Assembly (NCBI GenBank): GCA_014379815.1
Contig: JACMLA010000691.1
Span: forward strand, 1 to 8,010
Direction of reading: 5' to 3'
DNA from: Bryobacteraceae bacterium
Lineage (GTDB): Bacteria; Acidobacteriota; Terriglobia; Bryobacterales; Bryobacteraceae
DNA: 8,010 nt
Each line of letters starts with the position of its first letter. Position 1 is the stretch's first letter. Below, in pieces: positions 1 to 6,107 of the stretch. The notes beneath the pieces are model-generated. The model had not been told where the DNA came from. It ran no database searches and saw nothing but the letters and a program-made list of their open reading frames with translations. Made by a program: the position numbers and the translations under genes.

Positions 1-770
1 CCGAGGTCCTCGATGGAATTGACGCAATCTGGAGCGCGATGCAGGCTTGTGGGGCGCGGGGTCTCCGGATTACGGGCATATTGCCGGGTGGACTTGGCGT
101 GACCAGGCGCGCGCCTGCGCTGGCGAAACGGCTGGAGAGTGGTGCTTCCCAGGCGGCGAAGAGTAGCGGAGCCCAGGCAATGGATGCGTTGGACTGGCTG
201 AACGCTTACGCGATGGCGGTGAACGAGGAGAACGCTGCGGGTGGCCGTGTGGTGACGGCTCCGACAAATGGTGCTGCGGGACTGCTCCCCGCAGTGGTCC
301 ACCACTACGTCCGGTTTGAAGGCGGCGATGCGGAGGGGGTCCGACGCTTCTTTCTGGCAGCCGCCGCGATTGGAGTGCTGTACAAGGAGAACGCTTCCAT
401 CTCCGGCGCAGAAGTTGGGTGTCAGGGGGAGGTTGGAGTGGCGTGCTCAATGGCAGCCGCAGGCTTAGTGGCGGCGCTGCAAGGAACCAATGAGCAGATT
501 GAGCATGCGGCGGAGGTTGCGATGGAACACAACCTTGGGATGACGTGCGATCCCGTGGGTGGTCTGGTTCAGGTGCCGTGTATTGAGCGAAATGCAATCG
601 GGGCGGTGAAGGCCTTGAATGCAGCGCGACTGGCAATGCATGACACGGGCACACACATTATTTCCCTGGATAAGGTCATCCGGACGATGTACGAGACCGG
701 TCGGGATATGTCCACCCGGTATAAGGAAACGTCGCTAGGTGGGCTGGCTCTGCACATGATTGAGTGCTGA
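1..770 (+). CDS. sdaA: L-serine dehydratase (L-serine ammonia-lyase), iron-sulfur type, C-terminal part
   Basis: This enzyme deaminates L-serine to pyruvate and ammonia in the cytoplasm using a [4Fe-4S] cluster. The gene is cut by the window edge. The frame is open from base 3, with coding-like residues before the first ATG at 39, so that ATG is internal. Counting from that Met, the visible part has the substrate-loop motif APTNGAAG (74-81) and cluster cysteines at C128 (in GAEVGCQGE), C170 and C181 (in [12 protein letters not shown]). The protein ends in C243. The spacings of 42, 11 and 62 residues match those I recall for the Legionella enzyme (C343, C385, C396, C458), where the C-terminal Cys caps the cluster in the resting state. 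This part covers the catalytic alpha domain; the beta domain lies outside the window. The gene converges with the minus-strand block. Confidence 0.95.
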   Translation, partial: EVLDGIDAIWSAMQACGARGLRITGILPGGLGVTRRAPALAKRLESGASQAAKSSGAQAMDALDWLNAYAMAVNEENAAGGRVVTAPTNGAAGLLPAVVHHYVRFEGGDAEGVRRFFLAAAAIGVLYKENASISGAEVGCQGEVGVACSMAAAGLVAALQGTNEQIEHAAEVAMEHNLGMTCDPVGGLVQVPCIERNAIGAVKALNAARLAMHDTGTHIISLDKVIRTMYETGRDMSTRYKETSLGGLALHMIEC

Positions 771-786
771 GCGGGGGCTTGCGTCG

Positions 787-975
787 CTAGGCGTGTGGTA
801 GCGGAGATGTCAGCGCTTGAACAGTGGTCTGCATTCTCTGAAGTCCTGGCAGAGCCGCCACTAGTTCATGCTTAACAGCAGCGAGTTCCAGACGGATGGA
901 TTCCGTGTCCTTCTGAGAATTGACGCTCGTTGCGCCACCCAAGAACAGTAATGTGATCACAAGGGTGTTCGTCAC
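787..975 (-). CDS. doubtful small exported protein or remnant (62 aa)
   Basis: This GTG-started frame would encode a hydrophobic N-terminus (residues 2-18, LVITLLFLGGA core) ending in a possible signal-peptidase site near VNS-Q. A predicted amphipathic helix rich in Leu, Glu and Ala follows (about residues 25-45), with ELAAVKHELVAALPGLQRMQ typical of coiled-coil exported acidobacterial proteins. It is short, has no convincing ribosome binding site, lacks the usual N-terminal positive charge, and sits in the gap between convergent genes. It could be the truncated 5' part of a longer exported protein. It could also be chance. I do not recognise a family with certainty. Confidence 0.3.
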   Translation of the reverse strand: MTNTLVITLLFLGGATSVNSQKDTESIRLELAAVKHELVAALPGLQRMQTTVQALTSPLPHA

Positions 976-1122
976 TAGTGTTCTGAGTTAGAAATCCGCT
1001 GAACAATTGCGTGCCTTGAAAACCGGCTCCCTTATGGTCGCGGCTCTGTATTGGCGGTCGTTTCTGAGCCGCGAGCGTAAGCGAGTCGGGCAGCGACTTT
1101 GTGAACGACTTTGGGAGTTTCT
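976..1122. other. intergenic stretch between convergent genes
   Basis: This is the non-coding part of the convergent gap between the serine dehydratase gene and the HELLH-protein gene. Its only clear structure is the long palindrome at 1023-1089. Short perfect palindromes lie just to the left, TGTGATCACA at 952-961 and CACTAGTG at 973-980. No T-run typical of an intrinsic terminator follows the palindrome on either strand. Confidence 0.6.
1023..1089. repeat. long imperfect extragenic palindrome, REP-like
   Basis: Bases 1023-1046 pair with 1066-1089 around a 19-base loop. Of 24 paired positions, 20 are Watson-Crick, 2 are G-U/T and 2 are mismatches (1030/1082 and 1037/1075). The inner eight pairs (CGCGGCTC with GAGCCGCG) are perfect. 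The right arm contains the direct repeat GCGAG-CGTAA-GCGAG. It lies 34-100 bases beyond the stop of the minus-strand HELLH-protein gene and about 250 bases beyond the sdaA stop. Length, base content and convergent position fit a repetitive extragenic palindrome that may slow or stop transcription from both sides. Whether it is repeated in the genome cannot be seen here. Confidence 0.7.
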
Positions 1123-1743
1123 TCAGCGGGGCTTTACGTCGGCCTGAAGTCTCTTTAGGTAGAGCTCCGCGGATCTGCGTATCTCCGCGCCATCGTGGAA
1201 GAGCCACAAGCGTGTCGCATACAAGTCGATGCGATATTCGCGCGATTCGGCGAAGCGGGCTTTCTTGCGGCTTTCGAGGATGTCCTGAAATAGGGCGTGC
1301 AGCAGTTCATGCAAGCAGGTATTGATGGATAAGAACGGTATCTGATGGACGTGGGCGTGGTTGAGAGCAATCATGCATAAGTGGTAGCCACGATGCCGGG
1401 CGGTGACGCCTGCGAGGGCACGGCCGTTATCCCACGCCAGAGGAATGTAGTTCGTTACGAAGAGGTTGATGACGCCGGGTTCCAGTCCTAATAGCAAAGG
1501 ATTGCCGCTGGGAGAGCGCCGGATTTCACCCTTGCAGACCTTAGTTTGGAGGCCGATGCCACACCGGCCCAGATCACGCACAACCTCGGGCCAGATGCGG
1601 GACCAGAAGTAAGGCAATTGCTCCCCCATCCAGCGGGCGTGGCTGTCGATAACATGATTCACAGGCAACACCAGCGGCGCCCGAGCCGGGGTGGGCCGGA
1701 ATGCCACCGGAATTGCTGCGAATTCCCGGCGAGTTATCTTCAT
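1123..1743 (-). CDS. putative exported zinc-dependent peptidase-like protein (HELLH motif)
   Basis: The function is not known. The 206-residue protein carries one HExxH motif, HELLH at 145-149 (zinc ligands H145 and H149, catalytic base E146). It is followed by EYRIDLYATRLW (169-180), which resembles the downstream E-x3-D-x2-A helix of some zincins, so E169 is a possible third ligand. The N-terminus has a twin-arginine pattern, TRREF (4-8), and an AxA-type site (ARA, 20-22). The hydrophobic stretch is very short and is broken by R16, so Tat export is uncertain. The start codon overlaps the stop of the upstream membrane-protein gene as ATGA (1740-1743), which implies translational coupling. 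It is the last gene of the sigma-factor unit. Peptidase activity is an inference from the motif only. Confidence 0.75.
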   Translation of the reverse strand: MKITRREFAAIPVAFRPTPARAPLVLPVNHVIDSHARWMGEQLPYFWSRIWPEVVRDLGRCGIGLQTKVCKGEIRRSPSGNPLLLGLEPGVINLFVTNYIPLAWDNGRALAGVTARHRGYHLCMIALNHAHVHQIPFLSINTCLHELLHALFQDILESRKKARFAESREYRIDLYATRLWLFHDGAEIRRSAELYLKRLQADVKPR

Positions 1744-2321
1744 AACCCGTTGATTTCATCGATCTCTTTCTGAATTAGCCTTGCTTGCCGTTGCCGCTGC
1801 AGGACTCCGATGACGACCCATGCCACAAGCAGGATGCCAAACGGCAGGATACGACCCGGGTGTCCCACGCTGGAAAAGCTCTTTCCTGCGAGTGTCAGCA
1901 GAAGAAGGAAGCACGCGAGGAAAGCAGGCCCAAGCCACACCCAGGCGTTTCTCAAGTGATCGCGCCGCTGCTCGAGTTCTTTGCGATAGTGCGCGATACC
2001 ACTTGCGGCTAACGAATCGGAGGCGGTTGGGGCACGCCGCAAGAGGCGATCCCGGAATCGATAGAGAGTCAGCAGGATCCACGCCACTACCAGAGCGACG
2101 CCAGCTTGCAGCAATCGATTTTCGATCGGCGCGAACTTCGACGTTAGGACTGCTACTAGCAAAGCGGCCCCCACAATGCTGGTGAGGATCTCCGAACGGG
2201 TACGCGTTTCCAGTTCATCCGTCCTTCTGGCTACTAAGAATTGCAAATTCATCTCCAGTGTCTCCTTGGGCTGATCTCTCCAAACTGCTCCGGGGTCGTT
2301 GGTTTTCGGCGGTTCAAACAT
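1740..2321 (-). CDS. four-helix membrane protein encoded with an ECF sigma factor
   Basis: This is an unrecognised integral membrane protein of 193 residues. Hydrophobic segments lie at about 45-62, 69-87, 126-145 and 157-174. An N-terminal soluble part of about 44 residues (rich in Arg and Glu around ARRTDELETRTR), a charged loop (88-125, including YRKELEQRRDHLRNAW) and a charged C-terminal tail (QRQRQARLIQKEIDE) are predicted to be cytoplasmic. The gene overlaps the sigma-factor stop by 8 bases and has its own GGAG ribosome binding site 7 bases before ATG. Its downstream neighbour begins in its stop codon. The context suggests a regulator or sensor of the sigma factor, but there is no zinc anti-sigma HxxxCxxC motif and no anti-sigma domain I recognise. 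That role is therefore an inference. Confidence 0.85.
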   Translation of the reverse strand: MFEPPKTNDPGAVWRDQPKETLEMNLQFLVARRTDELETRTRSEILTSIVGAALLVAVLTSKFAPIENRLLQAGVALVVAWILLTLYRFRDRLLRRAPTASDSLAASGIAHYRKELEQRRDHLRNAWVWLGPAFLACFLLLLTLAGKSFSSVGHPGRILPFGILLVAWVVIGVLQRQRQARLIQKEIDEINGL

Positions 2322-2889
2322 GGGGCTTCTCCGGGAAAAACTGGCGGGATAGAACGTTCCTGATTCTGTGAATCTTCATGGATACGTTCGCTGGAGAGAG
2401 TCCGGTAATCTCTGCGATCTCCTGAACCTCCATGTCTTCGAGGTAGGAGATCATGATTTGCCGGTCCAGAGGCTTAAGCTGCTGGATCAATTGCGAAAGC
2501 CGTTGCAAGGCTCGGCGCTGGTCGATGTCAGGCTCGCAAATGTCACCTCGAGCCGTGTCTTCGATCTCTTCCAGACTGACCCATACTGCGGATTTCCGCC
2601 GTTCCCGGTTCACGTAAGAAACGGCGGTGTTGTGCGCAACCCGGAAAGTCCACGTCCTGAGAGAGCAGCGCTGGTCGAAGTTTTCAAAACTTCTCCATAG
2701 CTGGAAGTGGATATTCTGGCGCAGATCGCGTCGCTTTTCCGGATCGGCCTCGTATCCCGCGGCAAGTCGATCCAGTGCGGGGCCAAAATCGCCGACAGCT
2801 GTTTTGTACCAGACATCCTGCTTAGACGAACACGAGGAGCTGGAGTGATTCCCCACAAACAGATAGTCGCCGGCTGCAGGATTTTGCAA
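2314..2889 (-). CDS. ECF-type RNA polymerase sigma factor (sigma-70 family)
   Basis: This protein directs RNA polymerase to a specific set of promoters. Counted from the TTG start, region 2 spans about 30-97, with the helix DLRQNIHFQLWRSFENFD and the -10-binding part TWTFRVAHNTAVSYVNRERR. Region 4 spans about 127-183, with LDRQIMISYLEDMEVQEIAE and the helix-turn-helix TGLSPANVSMKIHRIRN. Region 3 is absent, as usual for ECF factors. The start is uncertain. TTG at 2889 lies 12 bases after the GH13 stop and in the same frame, and GTG at 2856 would give about 180 residues. Neither has a good ribosome binding site, and the first 25 residues look unlike family sequence. The gene is coupled by an 8-base overlap to the membrane-protein gene, so the two probably act together. 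Confidence 0.92.
   Translation of the reverse strand: MQNPAAGDYLFVGNHSSSSCSSKQDVWYKTAVGDFGPALDRLAAGYEADPEKRRDLRQNIHFQLWRSFENFDQRCSLRTWTFRVAHNTAVSYVNRERRKSAVWVSLEEIEDTARGDICEPDIDQRRALQRLSQLIQQLKPLDRQIMISYLEDMEVQEIAEITGLSPANVSMKIHRIRNVLSRQFFPEKPHV
2326..2332 (-). promoter_or_regulatory. ribosome binding site of the four-helix membrane protein
   Basis: On the minus strand GGAGAAG lies inside the end of the sigma-factor gene, with the GGAG core 7 bases before the ATG at 2321. It supports that start and the 8-base overlap, so translation need not rely only on ribosomes finishing the sigma factor. Confidence 0.75.
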
Positions 2890-2901
2890 CAGGCGTTTCG
2901 T

Positions 2902-4839
2902 TCAGCTTTGGATCACTCGCACCTGGAAGGGCTGCAGGGACAGCGTAAGTTTGCCTTGCGCTCCGTTTACCTGGAGTGAACCTCCGACCAGCGGCGGCGC
3001 AATTTCGGCTACGCTGCGCGTGCTCCACGGCCAGGGCACATCGTAACTGCTGAAGTTCTGGCTGCCGAGGTTGGCGATCACCATCACCTGATCCTGCGAA
3101 CCGATGGTACGGCCGTTTGTGCGGCAAAATGCGAAGACACGCGTGCCCTCATTCTGGTCGATTTGCGGATGCATGTGGAAGAACGCAACCTCATTGCGCT
3201 GCAGGGCGGAAGCGCCGGTACGCAAGCGGATGAGTTGCCTCACGGACGCGAGCAATTGCCTGTGACCGGGCAAATTCCGGCGCTCCCAGTCCACGGGATC
3301 GGACATCTTCGTGTCTTCCCATGGAAGCAGGTCGTGTACATCGCCGAACTCCTCCCCGGCGAGAAACATGGGGATTCCTACGCTGGTCAGCAGCAAAGCC
3401 ATGGCGGAGCGGCATCGCTCCAGAGCCTCGGAGTGCGCGTCTGTGACCGCTTTCGGCTGGCTGGCAAAGTTCTTCAGGCGGTACCGGATGTCCTCCACGC
3501 TGCCGTTGCCAAGGCCTCGCAAACGCAGCAACGCCCCAAAGAGCTCGTTCATCATGCGGGCACCGTCTTTCACATCGTGCGAGACGATATAGTTCACGCT
3601 CTGGGAGAGATCGGCATAACCCTCACGAATGCTGCCGCCGCCGTAGTCGTCCCATGTGCCGCTGCCTGAGATCAGCATGCGAATACGCTCCTGCCGGGAT
3701 GCCTGACCGAAGCTCGTGGACAGCTGATTGGTGAGCAGCTTGCGCGCATCGTCCCGATAGGCAAAGTTCCAGATGGAGTCGACCATCTTCCGGCCGTTGG
3801 GATGCGACTGTGAGTCGCGTGTGATCTCGAAGCGGCGGTTGGAATCCTCGGCAATGATCAGAAACGGCCGGCCAGGAAACAGGGACTGGTGTTCCTGCCA
3901 GGCGCTCTCGCGGAAGGCCTGCACGAAAGCGTAGTTCTTGATGCTTTTGAACTCATCCAGCCGAAAACCATCGACATGATATTCGCGAATCCAGTACTCG
4001 CCCATGGCGCAGTGGAATTCGCGCGCGCTGTCATTGTCGTCGTATCGGAACAGAATGCCGCCCCAGCCATCGCGGCCATCCTGCTGCTCTATGAAGTACT
4101 CGTTTTTTGCGAGACGCTGCAGAGGGCACTGCCAGCTGGCGTGATTCATGACCACGTCGAGGAGGACACGCACACCCAGCTGATGGCACCGTTTTACGAA
4201 GTACTTCAGATCGATGGGCGTTCCCATGTCGATGTCGGCGGTGAAAAAGAATCGGGTCCCGTAGCCCCAGTTGACAGTGTCGGGCGAGTCCTGCACGGGA
4301 AGCAATTCGATGGTGTTGATGCCGAGATCGACAAGCTGCTCCAGCCGTTCGAAAATGACCTTGTCGAATGTGGCAAGACCTACCTGCCGGTCCAGTTCCG
4401 CTGGACCACTTACCATCCAGCGCACTGGCATTTCGTAGATGACGATCTGATTGTTGTTGGGCAGGGTGATGCCTGCGGGCAGTTCGTCATCCCAGCGAAA
4501 GGACCGTATTTCGCGCTGACCCGCTTTGATATGGAAGATTCCGCGATACCCTCCAAAGCGCGTGATCTCGTCGGCGAACGGATCGGCCACCGGATTGGCC
4601 CGGTCCTGGTTGATTACGAACTCGTACTCGTAGCTGCCGTCGTTAAGGGCAAGCGTGGTTACATTGATCTCCCACCAGCCTGCCTGGCCCGGTAGCCGGG
4701 AAAGAGGCTCACGACGCCACTGAGATGGATTGAACTTGTCGCGATCCGACAGAGGCGCAAAGCACAGGTGCACTTCCAGGGCATCAGGCGATGGAATACG
4801 CAACAGGCTGGAATTCGGTGGAGGGAAAGGGTAGGCCAT
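2902..4839 (-). CDS. GH13 alpha-amylase-family enzyme with CBM48-like N-terminal domain
   Basis: This is a cytoplasmic enzyme acting on alpha-glucans such as glycogen or malto-oligosaccharides; no signal peptide is visible. An N-terminal beta-sandwich resembling CBM48/isoamylase-N (about 20-110) carries GSYEYEFVINQ and NPVADPFADE. The catalytic barrel follows (about 132-545). Region I is DVVMNH (228-233) and region II is GFRLDEF with nucleophile D295. Region III is IIAED with acid/base E331, and region IV is VSHD with transition-state stabiliser D422. The triad is therefore complete. GIPMFLAGEEFGD (488-500) is typical of branching enzymes, isoamylases and trehalohydrolases. A C-terminal beta domain ends the 645-residue protein. 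The exact reaction (branching, debranching, hydrolysis or trehalose release) cannot be read from the motifs. The ATG start directly abuts a stable hairpin. Confidence 0.93.
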   Translation of the reverse strand: MAYPFPPPNSSLLRIPSPDALEVHLCFAPLSDRDKFNPSQWRREPLSRLPGQAGWWEINVTTLALNDGSYEYEFVINQDRANPVADPFADEITRFGGYRGIFHIKAGQREIRSFRWDDELPAGITLPNNNQIVIYEMPVRWMVSGPAELDRQVGLATFDKVIFERLEQLVDLGINTIELLPVQDSPDTVNWGYGTRFFFTADIDMGTPIDLKYFVKRCHQLGVRVLLDVVMNHASWQCPLQRLAKNEYFIEQQDGRDGWGGILFRYDDNDSAREFHCAMGEYWIREYHVDGFRLDEFKSIKNYAFVQAFRESAWQEHQSLFPGRPFLIIAEDSNRRFEITRDSQSHPNGRKMVDSIWNFAYRDDARKLLTNQLSTSFGQASRQERIRMLISGSGTWDDYGGGSIREGYADLSQSVNYIVSHDVKDGARMMNELFGALLRLRGLGNGSVEDIRYRLKNFASQPKAVTDAHSEALERCRSAMALLLTSVGIPMFLAGEEFGDVHDLLPWEDTKMSDPVDWERRNLPGHRQLLASVRQLIRLRTGASALQRNEVAFFHMHPQIDQNEGTRVFAFCRTNGRTIGSQDQVMVIANLGSQNFSSYDVPWPWSTRSVAEIAPPLVGGSLQVNGAQGKLTLSLQPFQVRVIQS

Positions 4840-4871
4840 GGGGATCCGCTATTTGTTATAGCGAGATCCCC
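4840..4871 (-). promoter_or_regulatory. leader hairpin ending at the GH13 start codon
   Basis: In the minus-strand transcript bases 4871-4858 pair with 4852-4840. This gives 13 base pairs with one bulged base (4864) and a 5-base loop (4853-4857). The 3' arm ends immediately before the ATG at 4839, so the only Shine-Dalgarno-like bases (GCGGAT) are buried in the stem. A weaker competing hairpin, TCCCC (4885-4881) with GGGGA (4871-4867), shares the 5' arm. No U-run follows, which argues against an intrinsic terminator. A role in limiting GH13 translation or separating it from tonB expression is inferred. Confidence 0.6.
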
Positions 4872-4889
4872 GACCGGATAGGGGACTTC

Positions 4890-5915
4890 TTAGAGGAGTC
4901 GGAAATTTACTTCGACGTTTGCACTGACTGGGACTGCTTTGCCGTCCTTCAAGCTGGGGCGGAAGCGCCATTTCTGGACCGCATCGATTGCCTTCTCGTC
5001 AAGGCCGAGGCCAAGAGGCCGGAGGACCCGGATATTGGTAGTGGTGCCGTCGGCCAGGATCACGATGGCAAGAAGAACAGATCCCTGGAACTTGGCTTTA
5101 CGGGCTTCTTCGGAGTACTCCGGTTCGGGCTTAAAGATGGGGACAGGAGACGACACGCCGCCGCCGATGCGGTACACGCCACCACCGGTGCCTCCACCGC
5201 TACCGGGACCGAATCCGGCGCCACTGCCTGAACCGACACCGCCACCTTTACCGGAGCCGATGCCACCACCAGACCCTGGACCGTTGCTGGGAGGTCCGGG
5301 GATACCGGTCGGCAGGCCATAGTTGGTAGCCGTGATCTGCGGGAGATTGGCGTCAGGCTGGACGATGATGGTCGGCTCCATCGTCAGTTTCGGGTTGGGG
5401 TTGTTGACCACTGCGGAAGGCGGTACGAACTGGCGTTTTGCAATTTTAGGAAGCTTGCCCTGGCTTGCCGGGAGTGGAGACCGGTCGCCGCCACCACCAC
5501 CGCCACCCATCAGCTGCTTCTTCTGGGGAGCGGGCACATAGGGTTCCAGAGGTGTATAGATCAGCGATGCGGCTTTCTTAGCTTCGGTCTGTACCGTTTT
5601 ATTGGTACCCAGCACGACAAGGAGCGCGACCATCCCCGTATGAATCAGGAGAGAAGAGATGCCGGCCTTGCCTTTGTTTTCATCGCCGCCCCAAATGTCT
5701 TTGACCGCGACTGGCTTGGAAGTTACTTCAAGAGGTGGAAGCTTCGGAGGATTGATCGCATCCCGTACGTTGTCAACGAGCGACTGATACCAGGGCTTTT
5801 CTGTTTCGCTGAGTAACAGCCGGTTCAGGTGATCATCCGGCCGAATTGCGTGCGAACCCGCGCTATTGCTTTCGACGTTCATTGCTCGCCCAATATCCTC
5901 GTGCTGCGCGATCAT
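4890..5915 (-). CDS. TonB-family energy transducer protein with glycine-rich linker
   Basis: TonB-type proteins pass energy from the inner membrane to outer-membrane receptors. Taking ATG at 5915 as start, the protein has 341 residues. There is a long cytoplasmic N-terminus of about 83 residues and one membrane helix (about 84-103, with ISSLLIHTGMVALLVVLG). A periplasmic linker follows with a run of seven glycines (about 137-143), Pro-rich stretches and a Gly/Ser-rich tract (about 210-253). The C-terminal TonB domain (about 263-341) has YSEEARKAKFQGSV, ADGTTTNIRVLRPLG and KWRFRP. The start was chosen because GAGGAA precedes ATG at 5915, while the longer TTG at 5945 lacks a ribosome binding site. 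No exbB or exbD is nearby. The partner receptor is unknown, and the gene may not be a true TonB for transport. Confidence 0.9.
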   Translation of the reverse strand: MIAQHEDIGRAMNVESNSAGSHAIRPDDHLNRLLLSETEKPWYQSLVDNVRDAINPPKLPPLEVTSKPVAVKDIWGGDENKGKAGISSLLIHTGMVALLVVLGTNKTVQTEAKKAASLIYTPLEPYVPAPQKKQLMGGGGGGGDRSPLPASQGKLPKIAKRQFVPPSAVVNNPNPKLTMEPTIIVQPDANLPQITATNYGLPTGIPGPPSNGPGSGGGIGSGKGGGVGSGSGAGFGPGSGGGTGGGVYRIGGGVSSPVPIFKPEPEYSEEARKAKFQGSVLLAIVILADGTTTNIRVLRPLGLGLDEKAIDAVQKWRFRPSLKDGKAVPVSANVEVNFRLL

Positions 5916-5924
5916 AACTTGTTG

Positions 5925-5930
5925 TTCCTC
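5925..5930 (-). promoter_or_regulatory. ribosome binding site of the TonB-family gene
   Basis: GAGGAA on the minus strand lies 9 bases before ATG at 5915. It decides the start against the in-frame TTG at 5945, which would add ten residues. Confidence 0.65.
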
Positions 5931-6025
5931 TGGGTAGTTCGCCAAACATCAGGTACGACGCCACCCGGAAACCTCGAGTTGCAGCTATCTATGAAAAAGT
6001 GTAGCACCGCGTTACATCTGTGAGA

Positions 6026-6041
6026 CGCCCGCCGGAGGGCG
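6026..6041. repeat. small GC-rich hairpin between the hydrolase and tonB genes
   Basis: CGCCC (6026-6030) pairs with GGGCG (6037-6041) around a six-base loop. It lies 67 bases beyond the hydrolase stop on the minus strand. No T-run follows directly, so it is at best a weak transcription pause or stop. Confidence 0.35.
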
Positions 6042-6050
6042 AAGAGAGAG

Positions 6051-6078
6051 AATATAAGTAGATGTCCACGCTTGGGAA
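6051..6078 (-). promoter_or_regulatory. possible promoter for the tonB-GH13-sigma genes
   Basis: On the minus strand TTCCCA (6078-6073) and TATATT (6056-6051) are separated by 16 bases. They match the sigma-70 -35 and -10 consensus at 4/6 and 5/6. This would start transcription in the 192-base gap before tonB. The small hairpin at 6026-6041 would lie in the leader. A second -10-like TACACT lies at 6003-5998 without a good -35. The call is by eye only. Confidence 0.3.
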
Positions 6079-6107
6079 GCCTTGTTGCTGTGTTCCCGAC
6101 GCCTGGT

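Noticed and set aside
70..654. Open frame of 194 codons on the - strand
   Set aside because: It is antisense to the serine dehydratase gene, with a Pro/Arg/Ser-rich composition typical of a shadow.
952..961. TGTGATCACA, resembling a CRP/FNR-type operator
   Set aside because: The half-sites are directly joined without the usual spacer, and the site lies far from any supported gene start.
872..1207. Open frame of 111 codons on the - strand
   Set aside because: It runs through the palindrome and into the HELLH-protein gene, with composition typical of translated repeat DNA and no domain.
3889..4695. Open frame of 268 codons on the + strand
   Set aside because: It lies wholly opposite the GH13 gene, whose catalytic motifs are intact. 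It shows no recognisable domain and is a codon-bias shadow.
5916..5945. Ten-residue longer start (TTG at 5945) for the TonB-family protein
   Set aside because: There is no ribosome binding site before TTG, whereas GAGGAA sits at a good distance before ATG at 5915.
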